Origin: CAYJEJ01 sp964369315
Lineage (GTDB): Bacteria > Pseudomonadota > Alphaproteobacteria > UBA3830 > JAIRWN01
Reading direction: 5' to 3'
Assembly: GCA_964369315.1 (NCBI GenBank)
Contig: CAYJEJ010000002.1
Coordinates: 62,001 to 126,000 of the forward strand
Length of the DNA: 64,000 nt
The notes beneath the pieces were generated by a model that was given only the letters and a program-made list of their open reading frames with translations, searched no databases and had not been told where the DNA came from. A program made the position numbers and the translations under genes. Below are positions 55,311 through 63,987 of this stretch, in pieces (positions within the stretch are counted from its first letter, which is position 1; every line of letters starts with the position of its first letter).

Positions 55311-56135
55311 TTGATAATAAATAATCCCTTAAAGAATGCTAGAGAACGCGGGATATTGATTGCCTCACATCGTGGGACTTTTGGAGGAAATATCATCCAA
55401 AACACCATTCCAGCGTTTGAGAATGCTTTGTTGCATGGTGCGGATATTATAGAGTTGGATGTTGTAAAATCGATAGATGGAGTTTTTTGTTGTTTTCATG
55501 AGAATCAAGAGTCCAATCTTTTAAAGATAAATGAACAAATAACTCAAATGACCAGTGCACAAATATTAAGTCATAGCCTGTTTAATAACATAAATGAAAT
55601 TACAAATCAAAAAATCAACACCTTAGATGAAATCTTAGAGCATTTTAAGGGGAGGTGTCTGATTAATATAGATAAAAGTTGGCAATATTGGTCAGAGATT
55701 ATTAAGTGTTTGGGTAAACATAATATGTATGACCAAATTATTTTAAAAAGTCCTCCAAAAACAGAGTTTTTAAAAATGTTGGAAGATTATAGAGCCCGAA
55801 TTATGTACATGCCAATAATAAATCAATCTAAGCAAATAGATTTAACCTTATCTTATAAAACAAATATTGTCGCTGTTGAAGTTTTGTTTGATTCTGATGG
55901 GTCAGAGCTGGCTCAAAAAGAATTTATCGAAAAAATCCACGAGCGAAACCTGTTTTTATGGGTTAACGCAATCAGGCTCAATGATAAGCTTCTTTTAAGT
56001 GGTGGTCATGATGATAACCAAGCCATTATAAATAGCATGGATAATAGCTGGGGATGGCTAATAAAACAGGGGTTTGATATTATACAAACTGATTGGGTTG
56101 CTTTGCTTAAGCAATATATCCGCCGTAATTCTTAA
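55311..56135 (+). CDS. Glycerophosphodiester phosphodiesterase family protein
   Basis: Hydrolyses glycerophosphodiesters released from phospholipids to glycerol-3-phosphate. 274 residues from TTG 55311 after TGAGGTAAA. IASHRGTF and GADIIELDVVKSIDGV, then FHE, are the conserved GDPD metal and catalytic residues. No signal peptide, so probably cytoplasmic. It is unusual in that the region after the catalytic core (about 100-200) is only weakly GDPD-like. It converges on the RNase D-like gene. Confidence 0.82.
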   Translation: MIINNPLKNARERGILIASHRGTFGGNIIQNTIPAFENALLHGADIIELDVVKSIDGVFCCFHENQESNLLKINEQITQMTSAQILSHSLFNNINEITNQKINTLDEILEHFKGRCLINIDKSWQYWSEIIKCLGKHNMYDQIILKSPPKTEFLKMLEDYRARIMYMPIINQSKQIDLTLSYKTNIVAVEVLFDSDGSELAQKEFIEKIHERNLFLWVNAIRLNDKLLLSGGHDDNQAIINSMDNSWGWLIKQGFDIIQTDWVALLKQYIRRNS

Positions 56136-56138
56136 GCT

Positions 56139-56762
56139 TCAATGGGAAAAAATATAAGATGGGTTTATGCCTTTGATGTCCATTTTTATTATCGAGTCTA
56201 GGGCGTTAATCGAGTCTTGAAAAAGAGATACGCGACCTTCTCGCATTAGAACCTTTTCCAGCTCGTTTTTCAGTTTATGCAGGTGGATAACGTCTGTAAT
56301 CGCATAGTTTAATTGAGCGGGTGAAAGATTGCTTGCCCCCCAGTCAGAGGTTTGCTCTTGTTTACAGAGTTCTATGTTTAAAAGGTCTTGACACAGGTCC
56401 TTGAGCCCATGTTTGCTGGTAAAAGTTCGGGCAATTTTAGAGGCAACCTTAGTGCAAAAAATGTTTTTGATATCAACTTCGAAGGTTTTACTCAATAAAG
56501 CAGCGTCAAACCTAGCGAAATGGAATATTTTTAATATTTTGCTGGATGATAATGCCTGAATTAAGTTCGGTGCAGGGTTTGTTGGGTTATTTATTTTAAT
56601 AATGGCGTATTTACCAAGCTCGGTAGCAATTTGTATTAAGCATAATCTATCATTGTGAATATTTAGCCCCATTGCCTCGGTATCAACAGCTATTTGTGAG
56701 CCTAGGGGGAAATTTTCTGGAAGGTCATCGTTGAAAAGGTCAATGCAAGGCTTGTTAGTCAT
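56139..56762 (-). CDS. Ribonuclease D-like 3'-5' exonuclease
   Basis: DEDDy-family exonuclease of 207 residues. Motif I is VDTEAMGLNI near residue 28 (Asp and Glu), motif II HFARFDAALL near 85 and motif III YAITDVIHLHKL near 155 with the Tyr. It lacks the C-terminal HRDC domain of full-length RNase D, so it is the compact 200-residue form common in Alphaproteobacteria. Probably tRNA or small-RNA 3' processing. Next to a tRNA-Leu gene on the same strand. Confidence 0.88.
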   Translation of the reverse strand: MTNKPCIDLFNDDLPENFPLGSQIAVDTEAMGLNIHNDRLCLIQIATELGKYAIIKINNPTNPAPNLIQALSSSKILKIFHFARFDAALLSKTFEVDIKNIFCTKVASKIARTFTSKHGLKDLCQDLLNIELCKQEQTSDWGASNLSPAQLNYAITDVIHLHKLKNELEKVLMREGRVSLFQDSINALDSIIKMDIKGINPSYIFSH

Positions 56763-56797
56763 AGTTTCTTATAAATTAAAACAATAAAACACGGCTC

Positions 56798-56884
56798 TGG
56801 TGCCCGAAAGAAGACTCGAACTTCCACCTGCTAATGCAGATTAGGACCTGAACCTAACGCGTCTACCAGTTCCGCCATTCGGGC
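56798..56884 (-). tRNA. tRNA-Leu (CAG)
   Basis: Class II tRNA. Acceptor GCCCGAA pairs with TTCGGGC, discriminator A, CCA encoded. Anticodon stem TTAGG/CCTAA closes loop TTCAGGT, anticodon CAG. The long variable arm has stem CTGC/GCAG. Confidence 0.97.
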
Positions 56885-56988
56885 TTAGCACGAAGTATAA
56901 CATCAAATATATTTTAATAAAATAATTTTTATAATTATGATTAATCAGTTATTGTGGTGTTAGTTATTGTGTAGTAGCATTATGTGTG

Positions 56989-57017
56989 TTTACAAATTGG
57001 TTTGTTTTGAATACACT
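56989..57017 (+). promoter_or_regulatory. Promoter of the tRNA-Trp/secE region
   Basis: TTTACA at 56989-56994 and TACACT at 57012-57017 are separated by exactly 17 bases. The tRNA starts 20 bases later, as expected for a stable-RNA promoter. Confidence 0.6.
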
Positions 57018-57037
57018 CGCTGCTTGAGTGATTGTAT

Positions 57038-57114
57038 AGGGACGTAGCTCAATTGGCTAGAGTGGCGGTCTCCAAAACCGTAGGTTGTGGGTTCGAGTCC
57101 CTCCGTCCCTGCCA
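57038..57114 (+). tRNA. tRNA-Trp (CCA)
   Basis: Acceptor AGGGACG pairs with CGTCCCT; discriminator G and encoded CCA follow. The 7-base anticodon loop CTCCAAA gives anticodon CCA. tRNA-Trp directly ahead of secE is a standard bacterial arrangement. Confidence 0.98.
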
Positions 57115-57154
57115 TGTTATTTGTTTTGAGTATTGGATTAGTTAGAAAATAATT

Positions 57155-57349
57155 ATGAATTTTAATCCCGCAAAATTTGTCAGAGAGGTGCGTTCAGAAG
57201 TTGGACGTGTTGCTTGGCCTAGTAAACAGGAAACTGTTTCGACGACCTTGGGTGTGTTTGTCATGGTCTTTGTTGCGATGTTGTTTTTTATGGCTTCTGA
57301 TTTTGTGATATATAACCTCATAAAAAATATAATAGGTGTGGGGGTATAA
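57155..57349 (+). CDS. secE: Preprotein translocase subunit SecE
   Basis: Single-span essential subunit of SecYEG. 64 residues: a basic amphipathic helix with FVREVRSEVGRVAWPSKQETVSTT, then one membrane segment (about 33-55). This short, one-span form is typical of Alphaproteobacteria. It starts 41 bases after tRNA-Trp and nusG follows 5 bases after its stop. Confidence 0.96.
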   Translation: MNFNPAKFVREVRSEVGRVAWPSKQETVSTTLGVFVMVFVAMLFFMASDFVIYNLIKNIIGVGV

Positions 57350-57354
57350 TACAT

Positions 57355-57885
57355 ATGTCAATGCGTTGGTATGTTCTCAATGTTTACTCTGGCTTTGAAA
57401 AAAAAGTTGTTGAGGGGATTGGTGAGCGAGCCAAAAGTAAGGGATTAGAGGCTTTTTTTGGGAGAATGCTCGTTCCTTCTGAAGATGTGGTTGAGGTTAA
57501 GCGTGGGGTTAAAAAGACATCTGAAAAATGTTTTTACCCAGGTTATATTCTCATTGAGATGAACATGAATGATGAGAGCTGGTATCTGGTGAAAACAGTG
57601 CCACGCGTTGGTGAATTTTTGGGGTCAAAGTCGAAACCATCGCCTATTTCTGAATCTGAAGTTAATAAAATCATTAACCGTATGGAAGAAAGCGTTTCTA
57701 ACCCAAGGAGCACAATTGTGTTTGAGGTTGGTGAAAGAATAAAAGTTTCTGAAGGACCTTTTACAACGTTTAATGGTATTGTTGAAGATGTTGACTTAGA
57801 AAAAGAAAGGTTAAAGGTCTCGGTCTCTATTTTTGGACGACCAACGAATGTTGACCTTGGTTTTGCTCAAGTTGAAAAGATTTAG
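57355..57885 (+). CDS. nusG: Transcription termination/antitermination protein NusG
   Basis: Binds RNA polymerase and couples it to Rho or the ribosome. 176 residues with the NGN domain (MRWYVLNVYSGFEKKV, FYPGYILIEM) and a C-terminal KOW domain (GERIKVSEGPFTTFNG). Complete. Part of the secE-nusG-rplK run. Confidence 0.97.
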   Translation: MSMRWYVLNVYSGFEKKVVEGIGERAKSKGLEAFFGRMLVPSEDVVEVKRGVKKTSEKCFYPGYILIEMNMNDESWYLVKTVPRVGEFLGSKSKPSPISESEVNKIINRMEESVSNPRSTIVFEVGERIKVSEGPFTTFNGIVEDVDLEKERLKVSVSIFGRPTNVDLGFAQVEKI

Positions 57886-57974
57886 GTTTTTGGTTCCAAT
57901 TGTTATTGCAAATTCTTAAACATTATGATAAAGAATTTCTGAGTTTGCTTTTCGTGTTTGAAGGATGTTTTTAA

Positions 57975-58403
57975 ATGGCTAAGAAAATTGTTGGTTATAT
58001 CAAGTTGCAAATTCCAGCTGGGAAGGCTAATCCTTCACCGCCTGTTGGTCCTGCTTTGGGGCAACGTGGTTTGAACATTATGGAGTTTTGTAAAGCGTTC
58101 AATGCACAGACTCAGAATATGGAGGCTGGTATGCCTATTCCTGTGGTTATAACGGCTTACGCTGATAAAACATTTTCTTTTGTGATGAAAACTCCACCAG
58201 TGTCATATTTTTTGAAAAAATTCGCTAATCTTTCTAAGGGCTCGAGCAATCCAGGTCGAGGTTTTGTGGGGCGAATCACATTGGAGCAAATTAGGGAAAT
58301 CGCTCGTATAAAAAAAGTTGACCTGAACTCGAATGATGAAGAGGCAGCTATGCGTATGATTGAAGGTTCAGCTAGGTCAATGAGCTTGGAGGTTGTTGAA
58401 TAG
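57975..58403 (+). CDS. rplK: 50S ribosomal protein uL11
   Basis: 142 residues beginning MAKKIVGYIKLQIPAGKANPSPPVGPALGQ after removal of no extension; RNA- and factor-binding GTPase-centre protein. The Pro-rich N-terminus and the C-terminal GSARSMSLEV fit exactly. It is followed by rplA one base after the stop. Confidence 0.98.
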   Translation: MAKKIVGYIKLQIPAGKANPSPPVGPALGQRGLNIMEFCKAFNAQTQNMEAGMPIPVVITAYADKTFSFVMKTPPVSYFLKKFANLSKGSSNPGRGFVGRITLEQIREIARIKKVDLNSNDEEAAMRMIEGSARSMSLEVVE

Positions 58404-58404
58404 T

Positions 58405-59100
58405 ATGGCAAAAATTTGTAAAAGACTTAAGAAAATCAGGGAATCTGTCGACTTGGAAAAAGTCTATAGCATATCTGAAGCAGTTTCTCTTTTAAAGGCA
58501 AATTCTTCTTGTAAGTTTGATGAAACAGTTGATGTTTCTATAAATTTGAATGTTGACCCACGAAAGGCTGACCAGAACGTTAGGGGGATGGTTGCGATGC
58601 CATCTGGGACTGGAAAGGTTGTCAGAGTTGCGGTTTTTGCAAGGGGCGTTAAGGCTGATGAGGCGAAGGCTGCTGGTGCAGATATAGTTGGTGCGGAAGA
58701 TTTGGCTGATGATATTTCTTCTGGGAATATAAATTTTGATGTTTGTATCGCTTCACCAGATATGATGGGTGTGGTTGGTAAACTTGGTAAGGTTCTCGGG
58801 CCGAAAGGATTGATGCCTAATCCAAAGCTGGGGACTGTTGCACAGGATGTTGCCGCTGCTGTTAAGGCGTCAAAGGGTGGTCAGGTTGAGTATAAGCTAG
58901 AGAAAGCTGGCATAGTTCATGCTGGTTTGTGTAAGTTAAGCTTTGCTCAAGCTGCTATAGAAGATAATGTGAAGGCTTTTATCGGTGCTGTTTTGAAGGC
59001 AAAACCAGTGGCTGTTAAGGGTGTGTACTTGAAAAAGGCAACGATTTCGACTACCATGGGTGTTGGTTTGCGTGTGGATGTAAGTGGGGTTGTTGTTTAG
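58405..59100 (+). CDS. rplA: 50S ribosomal protein uL1
   Basis: 231 residues from ATG 58405 (MAKICKRLKKI); the frame from 58393 overlaps rplK and is not used. Contains DVSINLNVDPRKADQNVRG, VLGPKGLMPNPKLGTV and the stalk-binding C-terminus. uL1 usually represses its own rplKA mRNA. Confidence 0.98.
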   Translation: MAKICKRLKKIRESVDLEKVYSISEAVSLLKANSSCKFDETVDVSINLNVDPRKADQNVRGMVAMPSGTGKVVRVAVFARGVKADEAKAAGADIVGAEDLADDISSGNINFDVCIASPDMMGVVGKLGKVLGPKGLMPNPKLGTVAQDVAAAVKASKGGQVEYKLEKAGIVHAGLCKLSFAQAAIEDNVKAFIGAVLKAKPVAVKGVYLKKATISTTMGVGLRVDVSGVVV

Positions 59101-59151
59101 GTAAAAGGTTTAATTTTAAAGATTTTTCCTTTTTGTTAAAAAGAAATCTGT

Positions 59152-59273
59152 CTAAGACCGTTGGTTGCTTTTAGTGTAATATTTTTTCCAACGCAGATAG
59201 TGGGTTGTTTTTCCGTTATTGTTGTCTTAGCTGGTTTCCTCTGTATCGTGGTGAGAATAGAGGAGGGGTGTGT
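59152..59273 (+). promoter_or_regulatory. Ribosomal protein L10 leader
   Basis: The rplA-rplJ spacer folds as an L10 leader. CTAAGAC at 59152-59158 pairs with GTCTTAG at 59224-59230, enclosing a second stem CGTTGG (59159-59164) with CCAACG (59188-59193). The fold matches the kink-turn structure to which L10(L12)4 binds to repress rplJL translation. Confidence 0.7.
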
Positions 59274-59783
59274 ATGGATCGTTTGGAAAAACAACAGTTT
59301 GTTGATAAGCTTAAGACGATGTTGTCTGATTCAAAGCTTGTTGTTTTAGTAAAATATACTGGGTTAACCGTTTCTGATGCTTCGAGGCTTAGGTCTAGGA
59401 TGCGTGAGGAAGGTGCTTCTTATATTGTTTCAAAAAATACTTTGGCTCGTCGAGCTTTTTCTGAGACATCTTTTGAGCCTTTGCAAGATTATTTTAAAGG
59501 ACAGACGGGGATTGCGTTTTCTGATTCTCCTGTTGCGGCTGCTAAGATTGCGGCTCAGTTCGTAAAAGATTTTGATGGGCGTTTTGAGATTGTGGCTGGC
59601 TGTATGGACGGGAAGTTGTTGTCGCTCGATGAGGTGAAGGTCTTGGCATCTTTGCCGTCGATGGACGAACTTCGTTCCAAGCTTGTTGGTGTTATTTGTG
59701 CTCCCGCACAAAAAATTGCTACTGTTTTGCAGGCTCCTGCTGGGCAGTTGGCGCGTGTTCTTGGTGCTTATTCTAGTAAGTAG
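59274..59783 (+). CDS. rplJ: 50S ribosomal protein uL10
   Basis: 169 residues from ATG 59274 after AGGAGGGG; the longer frame from 59205 enters the leader and is not used. Base of the ribosomal stalk, with the SKNTLARRAF motif near residue 54 and a C-terminal L7/L12-binding helix. Followed by rplL. Confidence 0.97.
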   Translation: MDRLEKQQFVDKLKTMLSDSKLVVLVKYTGLTVSDASRLRSRMREEGASYIVSKNTLARRAFSETSFEPLQDYFKGQTGIAFSDSPVAAAKIAAQFVKDFDGRFEIVAGCMDGKLLSLDEVKVLASLPSMDELRSKLVGVICAPAQKIATVLQAPAGQLARVLGAYSSK

Positions 59784-59813
59784 TGAATTTATTTTTTATA
59801 GAGGGGATATATT

Positions 59814-60188
59814 ATGGGTGCTGATTTAGATAAAATTGTTGATACACTTTCAAAGTTGACTGTGTTAGAGGCTGCTGAACTTAGTAAAAAACTTGAAGAT
59901 GTCTGGGGTGTGAGTGCTGCGGCTCCTGTGGCTGTTGCAGTAGCTCCTGCGGCTTCTGGTGCTGCTGAGGAAGAAAAAACAGAGTTTAATGTTGTTTTGG
60001 CTGATGTTGGTGGCGAAAAAATTAAAGTCATCAAAGTTGTTCGTGAGATTACAGGATTAGGTTTGACAGAAGCTAAGGCTCTTGTTGAGTCTGCTCCTAA
60101 AGCTATCAAAGAAGGCGTGAGCAAGGAAGAAGCTGCTGAAATTAAGAAAAAAGTAGAAGAGGTCGGCGGTAAGGTTGAAGTAAAATAG
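59814..60188 (+). CDS. rplL: 50S ribosomal protein bL12 (L7/L12)
   Basis: 124 residues: N-terminal dimerisation domain, Ala/Pro-rich hinge (SAAAPVAVAVAPAASG) and C-terminal factor-binding domain with GLTEAKALVESAPKAIKEGV. Recruits translational GTPases. Unlike most bacteria, no rpoB follows; a terminator does. Confidence 0.98.
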   Translation: MGADLDKIVDTLSKLTVLEAAELSKKLEDVWGVSAAAPVAVAVAPAASGAAEEEKTEFNVVLADVGGEKIKVIKVVREITGLGLTEAKALVESAPKAIKEGVSKEEAAEIKKKVEEVGGKVEVK

Positions 60189-60213
60189 CCTTGCGATACT
60201 GATTTTTGTTTTG

Positions 60214-60257
60214 GGGTGTTTGAGGTTTTTGTTGAATCTTGAACACCCTTTTATTAT
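60214..60257 (+). terminator. Rho-independent terminator after rplL
   Basis: GGGTGTTTGAG (from 60214) pairs with CTTGAACACCC (to 60248), 11 bp with two GU pairs and a 13-base loop, followed by TTTTATTATT. It ends the rplKAJL unit ahead of a glycosyltransferase gene. Confidence 0.85.
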
Positions 60258-60356
60258 TTATAGGTTTTAGCAGTTATATTTTTATAATATAATGACCTAG
60301 ATTTATTATTTGAATCTGACTTTTTAAGTGTTTTTAGATTTTTTGAAGGCTTTTTT

Positions 60357-61385
60357 ATGAAACAGGGGATTGTTGCACTAATACCAGCATATAAGCCAGA
60401 TAAAAAATTAATCAAATTGTGTGAATCCCTTTTGGATAGTGATAAATTCTGTAAAATTGTCTGTATAGATGACGGCAGTGGGACAGAGTTTGATTGGATT
60501 TTTAAGCAGTTAACCTCAATAGATATTGTCGTGAAAAAGCACGCTGTTAACTTAGGGAAAGGGGCGGCTTTGAAGAGTGGCATAAACTATGTATCGGTCA
60601 CATGCCCTGACATTATTGGTGTTGTTACATTAGATGCGGATGGTCAGCACTTGGTAAAAGATGTCTTGGCTGTTGCTGAAGAACTTGAAAAACATCCAGA
60701 TAAACTAGTTATGGGAGTTAGGCAGTTTCATGATGCAAATATACCATTGCGTAGTAGGTTTGGAAATTTGATGACAAAGTTTATGATGCGTGTTTTTGCA
60801 AGAATATCGGTTTCTGACACGCAAACAGGACTTAGAGGCATTCCATCTTTGCTTTTTTTAAAGCTATTAAAGTTGAAAACAACTGGTTATGATTTTGAAC
60901 TAGATATGCTAATGAGAGCGAAAGAACACGACATTAGCTTTATAGAAAAATCCATCACCACTGTTTATGAAAATAATAATGCCTCATCGCATTTTAATCC
61001 TTTTTATGATTCTTTAAGAATTTATATGGTGTTTTTAAGGTTTCATATATCAGCTGTCACCTCATCTTTAATAGATTATTTTTTGTTTTTTTTGAGTATC
61101 AGTTTGTTTAATAGTGTTATTGTTGGACAATTGTTGGGCAGAATAATCGGTGGGACGTTTAATTTTTATGTAAATAAAAATTATGTGTTTTTATCTAAAA
61201 AAAGTTATAAAAAAACATTAATTTTATATATTCTAAACGTGATTTTTTCAGGAACTTTATCTTATTTCTTGATTGTCGGTTTGAATAACTCGTGCACAAT
61301 TAATTTATACGCCATCAAGCTTATGGTGGAGTCATTTTTATTTGTTATAAATTTCGTAATTCAAAGGGAAATTGTTTTTAAATAG
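60357..61385 (+). CDS. GT2 glycosyltransferase fused to a GtrA-like membrane domain
   Basis: 342 residues. The first 230 are a DPM1/GtrB-type GT-A domain (IPAYKPDKK, IDDGS near 37, LDADGQH near 88, DTQTGLRG near 156), which would load a sugar on undecaprenyl phosphate. The last 110 hold four membrane segments of the GtrA/DPMS type (LIDYFLF, GTFNFYVNKNYVF) that would flip it. This suggests modification of LPS or another glycan by the neighbouring membrane protein. Donor and acceptor are unknown. Confidence 0.85.
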   Translation: MKQGIVALIPAYKPDKKLIKLCESLLDSDKFCKIVCIDDGSGTEFDWIFKQLTSIDIVVKKHAVNLGKGAALKSGINYVSVTCPDIIGVVTLDADGQHLVKDVLAVAEELEKHPDKLVMGVRQFHDANIPLRSRFGNLMTKFMMRVFARISVSDTQTGLRGIPSLLFLKLLKLKTTGYDFELDMLMRAKEHDISFIEKSITTVYENNNASSHFNPFYDSLRIYMVFLRFHISAVTSSLIDYFLFFLSISLFNSVIVGQLLGRIIGGTFNFYVNKNYVFLSKKSYKKTLILYILNVIFSGTLSYFLIVGLNNSCTINLYAIKLMVESFLFVINFVIQREIVFK

Positions 61386-61416
61386 GATAAGTTGCAAAGA
61401 TATAAGTCAAAAGGAT

Positions 61417-62895
61417 TTAATATTTTCTGTACACATGTATAGAAAGGTTAACGTCATTGAATTGATAGATTTTTTTGAATATAGAACGATTATTTATTGA
61501 AAAGGTCTCTTTAGCGATTAATAGGTCTATTTCAGGATTATTTTCATCATCGCCCCATCTTTTTATTATATAAAGGACATTAAAATTTTCGTCTCTATAG
61601 ATTTCGCCTAGGTTATTTACATATTTAGCAGATAAACCATGATAAATAGGGACAAAAAGTCTTTTTATAGAAGGGAATGTGATGATGTTGTCTTTATTTG
61701 ATATAGGAACATCGTTTGGATTAAAATTTACAAAGTGTTTAGTATACCCTTCTTTAAAAGGTATAATGTTGTTAAATGAAAAGCAAAAAACCGATAAAGC
61801 GAAGACAGTGTAAGTAATTTTAGGTGAAGAAATTCTATTTAGTAGCTGAGGGTTATTTTTTTCTAAGTAATATTTAATATTCGTACAAATTGTGATGAGA
61901 GCAAGCGGCAGACCATACACTATATAACGTAGTAAAACGGTCAAAGGTGCCATGAGAACGATAGTCATGTAAAAATAGCCCAAAATAAGATTTGGTAACA
62001 TGGTTGTAAGCGAAATTAGGTTGATTTTCCAAGTTAAAGATTTTCTTTTTTCAGAAACAATAAACCTGAAGTTTAATATCATGATAATAATCATAAAAAT
62101 AAGGATTGGGAACTTTATGAATTTTTTAAATGCCAAAGATAAGCCCTCAAGAATTAGGTCAGGCTTTATAATTAAAGCAGAAGAATAAAAAGAGAAATCG
62201 CTATTCTTATGGATTGCAAAGATTGAATTCAAGATAAAATTACCTAAAAAATAAATCAAAAGGAATATGGATGAATGGATTAGGTATTTTTTAACATTTT
62301 TATAGGCTAGGGGGGTGAGAAGTGCAAATTGGAACGCTTGCGACCTAAAAAGGCATCCTAAACCAGCAAATATGGGAGAGATAAAAGGCTTATCAAGAAT
62401 GATATAATAAGCAGAGATGATGGAAAACATCATCAGCCAAGTGTCAGTCAGGCTTCTTATAGATGTTGATATATAAATTTTAAAGAGTGGGCAGGCGAGA
62501 AGGAAGAAAATTATAAAGAGAGAAGCAAATTTCGAGAAGAATAACCTAGCAATTTTATAGATAAAGAAATTAGTGATAGCAAATATAAAACAAGAAAGGT
62601 AGGCAACATAAACAATCTGAGGTATTAAGCCAAAAGCTCCACCTGAGAATATAGCAGATATTAATTGGAAAGGGATGGACGGATAAGACCCTATTGGTGG
62701 TTGGTTTTTTAATAAATTGAGACCGTAATATAGATAACTTGAGGCATCAACATTATCAAAGCCCAAACAACATTTAGTCGCAACAGACTTATTTATCGCG
62801 AGATAAGAGAAAAATAGGATAAGAACATATGCGAGCCATTCGCTATGTAATATTTTTTTCAAGAAGCTGTCAGGCTCTCTCTCTGCTGAGTTCAT
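61417..62895 (-). CDS. Polytopic GT-C-type glycosyltransferase-like membrane protein
   Basis: 492 residues with about 11-12 membrane segments and a soluble C-terminal end of roughly 110 residues. The first periplasmic loop (GFDNVDASSYLYYGLNLL) carries an acidic pair in the place where GT-C lipid-sugar transferases (PMT/ArnT type) have their catalytic Asp. No close family recognised. Converging on the GT2/GtrA gene suggests the two act together on cell-surface sugars, but this is inference. Confidence 0.6.
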   Translation of the reverse strand: MNSAEREPDSFLKKILHSEWLAYVLILFFSYLAINKSVATKCCLGFDNVDASSYLYYGLNLLKNQPPIGSYPSIPFQLISAIFSGGAFGLIPQIVYVAYLSCFIFAITNFFIYKIARLFFSKFASLFIIFFLLACPLFKIYISTSIRSLTDTWLMMFSIISAYYIILDKPFISPIFAGLGCLFRSQAFQFALLTPLAYKNVKKYLIHSSIFLLIYFLGNFILNSIFAIHKNSDFSFYSSALIIKPDLILEGLSLAFKKFIKFPILIFMIIIMILNFRFIVSEKRKSLTWKINLISLTTMLPNLILGYFYMTIVLMAPLTVLLRYIVYGLPLALITICTNIKYYLEKNNPQLLNRISSPKITYTVFALSVFCFSFNNIIPFKEGYTKHFVNFNPNDVPISNKDNIITFPSIKRLFVPIYHGLSAKYVNNLGEIYRDENFNVLYIIKRWGDDENNPEIDLLIAKETFSINNRSIFKKIYQFNDVNLSIHVYRKY

Positions 62896-63042
62896 AGTAA
62901 ACGCTTTATAAGGTAAGATTATATAATATCAATGTTTTTAACATAATAAATGCAGGGATTTTAGTCAATTTTTATTTTTTAAAATTGAATATTCGCCATG
63001 GTCAGGTTATTCTGTAATCAGTGTTAAATCTTTGGAGCAGTT

Positions 63043-63477
63043 ATGAAAGAATCTTTAATAAAACAACTGAACTTGGTCTTAGTTGACACCTATTCTTTAT
63101 ATCTTAAAACGCAGTGTTATCATTGGAATGTTAGTGGTACCGGTTTTTTAGGCATTCATCAGATGTTAGAAGGGCAATACAGAAGTTTGGCAGACACGAT
63201 TGATGAGATTGCTGAACATATGCGGGCGTTGGGTCATAAAGTGCCCGCTGGTTTTGACCTGTTTTCTAAGGTTACGACTTTAAAAAATGGAAACCCAGAT
63301 TATTCATCTTTGGAAATGATAAAAGACTTGGCGAGTGACCACGCGTCATTAGAGGAGCAATTTAAACAATTAGCGATATTATCTGAGAAGATGGGTGACC
63401 ATGTAGTCGCGGGTTTCTCTGCTCAGCGGATGGAATATCATAGAAAGACAGCTTGGCTGATTTCTAGTCATATTTAA
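63043..63477 (+). CDS. dps: Dps/ferritin-like DNA-binding protein
   Basis: 144-residue iron-sequestering dodecamer protein, protecting DNA from peroxide. Typical Dps signature YSLYLKTQCYHWNVSG near residue 18 (ferroxidase His), then HQMLEGQYRSLADTIDEIAEHMRALG (metal-binding His, Asp, Glu). The C-terminal helix ends in a His/Arg-rich stretch. Own upstream region; ends before a hairpin shared with the converging gene. Confidence 0.94.
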   Translation: MKESLIKQLNLVLVDTYSLYLKTQCYHWNVSGTGFLGIHQMLEGQYRSLADTIDEIAEHMRALGHKVPAGFDLFSKVTTLKNGNPDYSSLEMIKDLASDHASLEEQFKQLAILSEKMGDHVVAGFSAQRMEYHRKTAWLISSHI

Positions 63478-63558
63478 TCTAGTGTTTTTATCCTATCAAT
63501 TTAATATTAGATTTTTCTTGGGAAGATAATAAAGTCCAATATTTTGCGTTAAAAAGCG

Positions 63559-63587
63559 ATTAAGCGAGGTGTCTTGCCTCGCTTAAT
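63559..63587. terminator. Perfect 11-bp hairpin between dps and the converging gene
   Basis: ATTAAGCGAGG at 63559-63569 and CCTCGCTTAAT at 63577-63587 form an uninterrupted stem with a 7-base loop. On the minus side CGC and a run of five T follow (TTTTT), so it terminates the minus-strand gene best and may serve both. Confidence 0.75.
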
Positions 63588-63630
63588 GGTTGGTTGTTAG
63601 TCTAATTTTATCTTTTGAAATGCAGTTTTT

Positions 63631-63987
63631 TTAATCTTGATTTTTTTGAGTTTCGTCTCCAATGCTTTGCATTTCTATTTCTATATCATTTTCCGACCTT
63701 GTTGTATTTTTATCACCTGTTTCTGTTGTTGCAAGTGACTTTCTTGTGTTATCAAAGTTTATTAACGATTTTTCTAAAGCATGTACAGCATAATTACAGC
63801 CTGCATAAGCAAGACCACCAAAAACACCTACAACAATGGATATTTTTTGAGTGGGAACGATATATTCATCTAATAATGGAAAGTAATCTCTCATTGTTGT
63901 TGTTACTGTAGCGACAGTGGCACCTGTCCAAGCAATAACTTGAGATAAACCCTGTAAAGGATATAGAGTTTTGACCAATACTTTCAT
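63631..63987 (-). CDS. Membrane protein of unknown function at the window edge
   Basis: 118 residues with two hydrophobic segments (about 15-34 and 48-71) and a charged C-terminal half rich in Asn, Thr, Glu and Gln. The ATG at 63987 is preceded in frame by open codons to the edge (no stop), so the gene may continue beyond base 64000. No family is recognised. Confidence 0.5.
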   Translation of the reverse strand: MKVLVKTLYPLQGLSQVIAWTGATVATVTTTMRDYFPLLDEYIVPTQKISIVVGVFGGLAYAGCNYAVHALEKSLINFDNTRKSLATTETGDKNTTRSENDIEIEMQSIGDETQKNQD

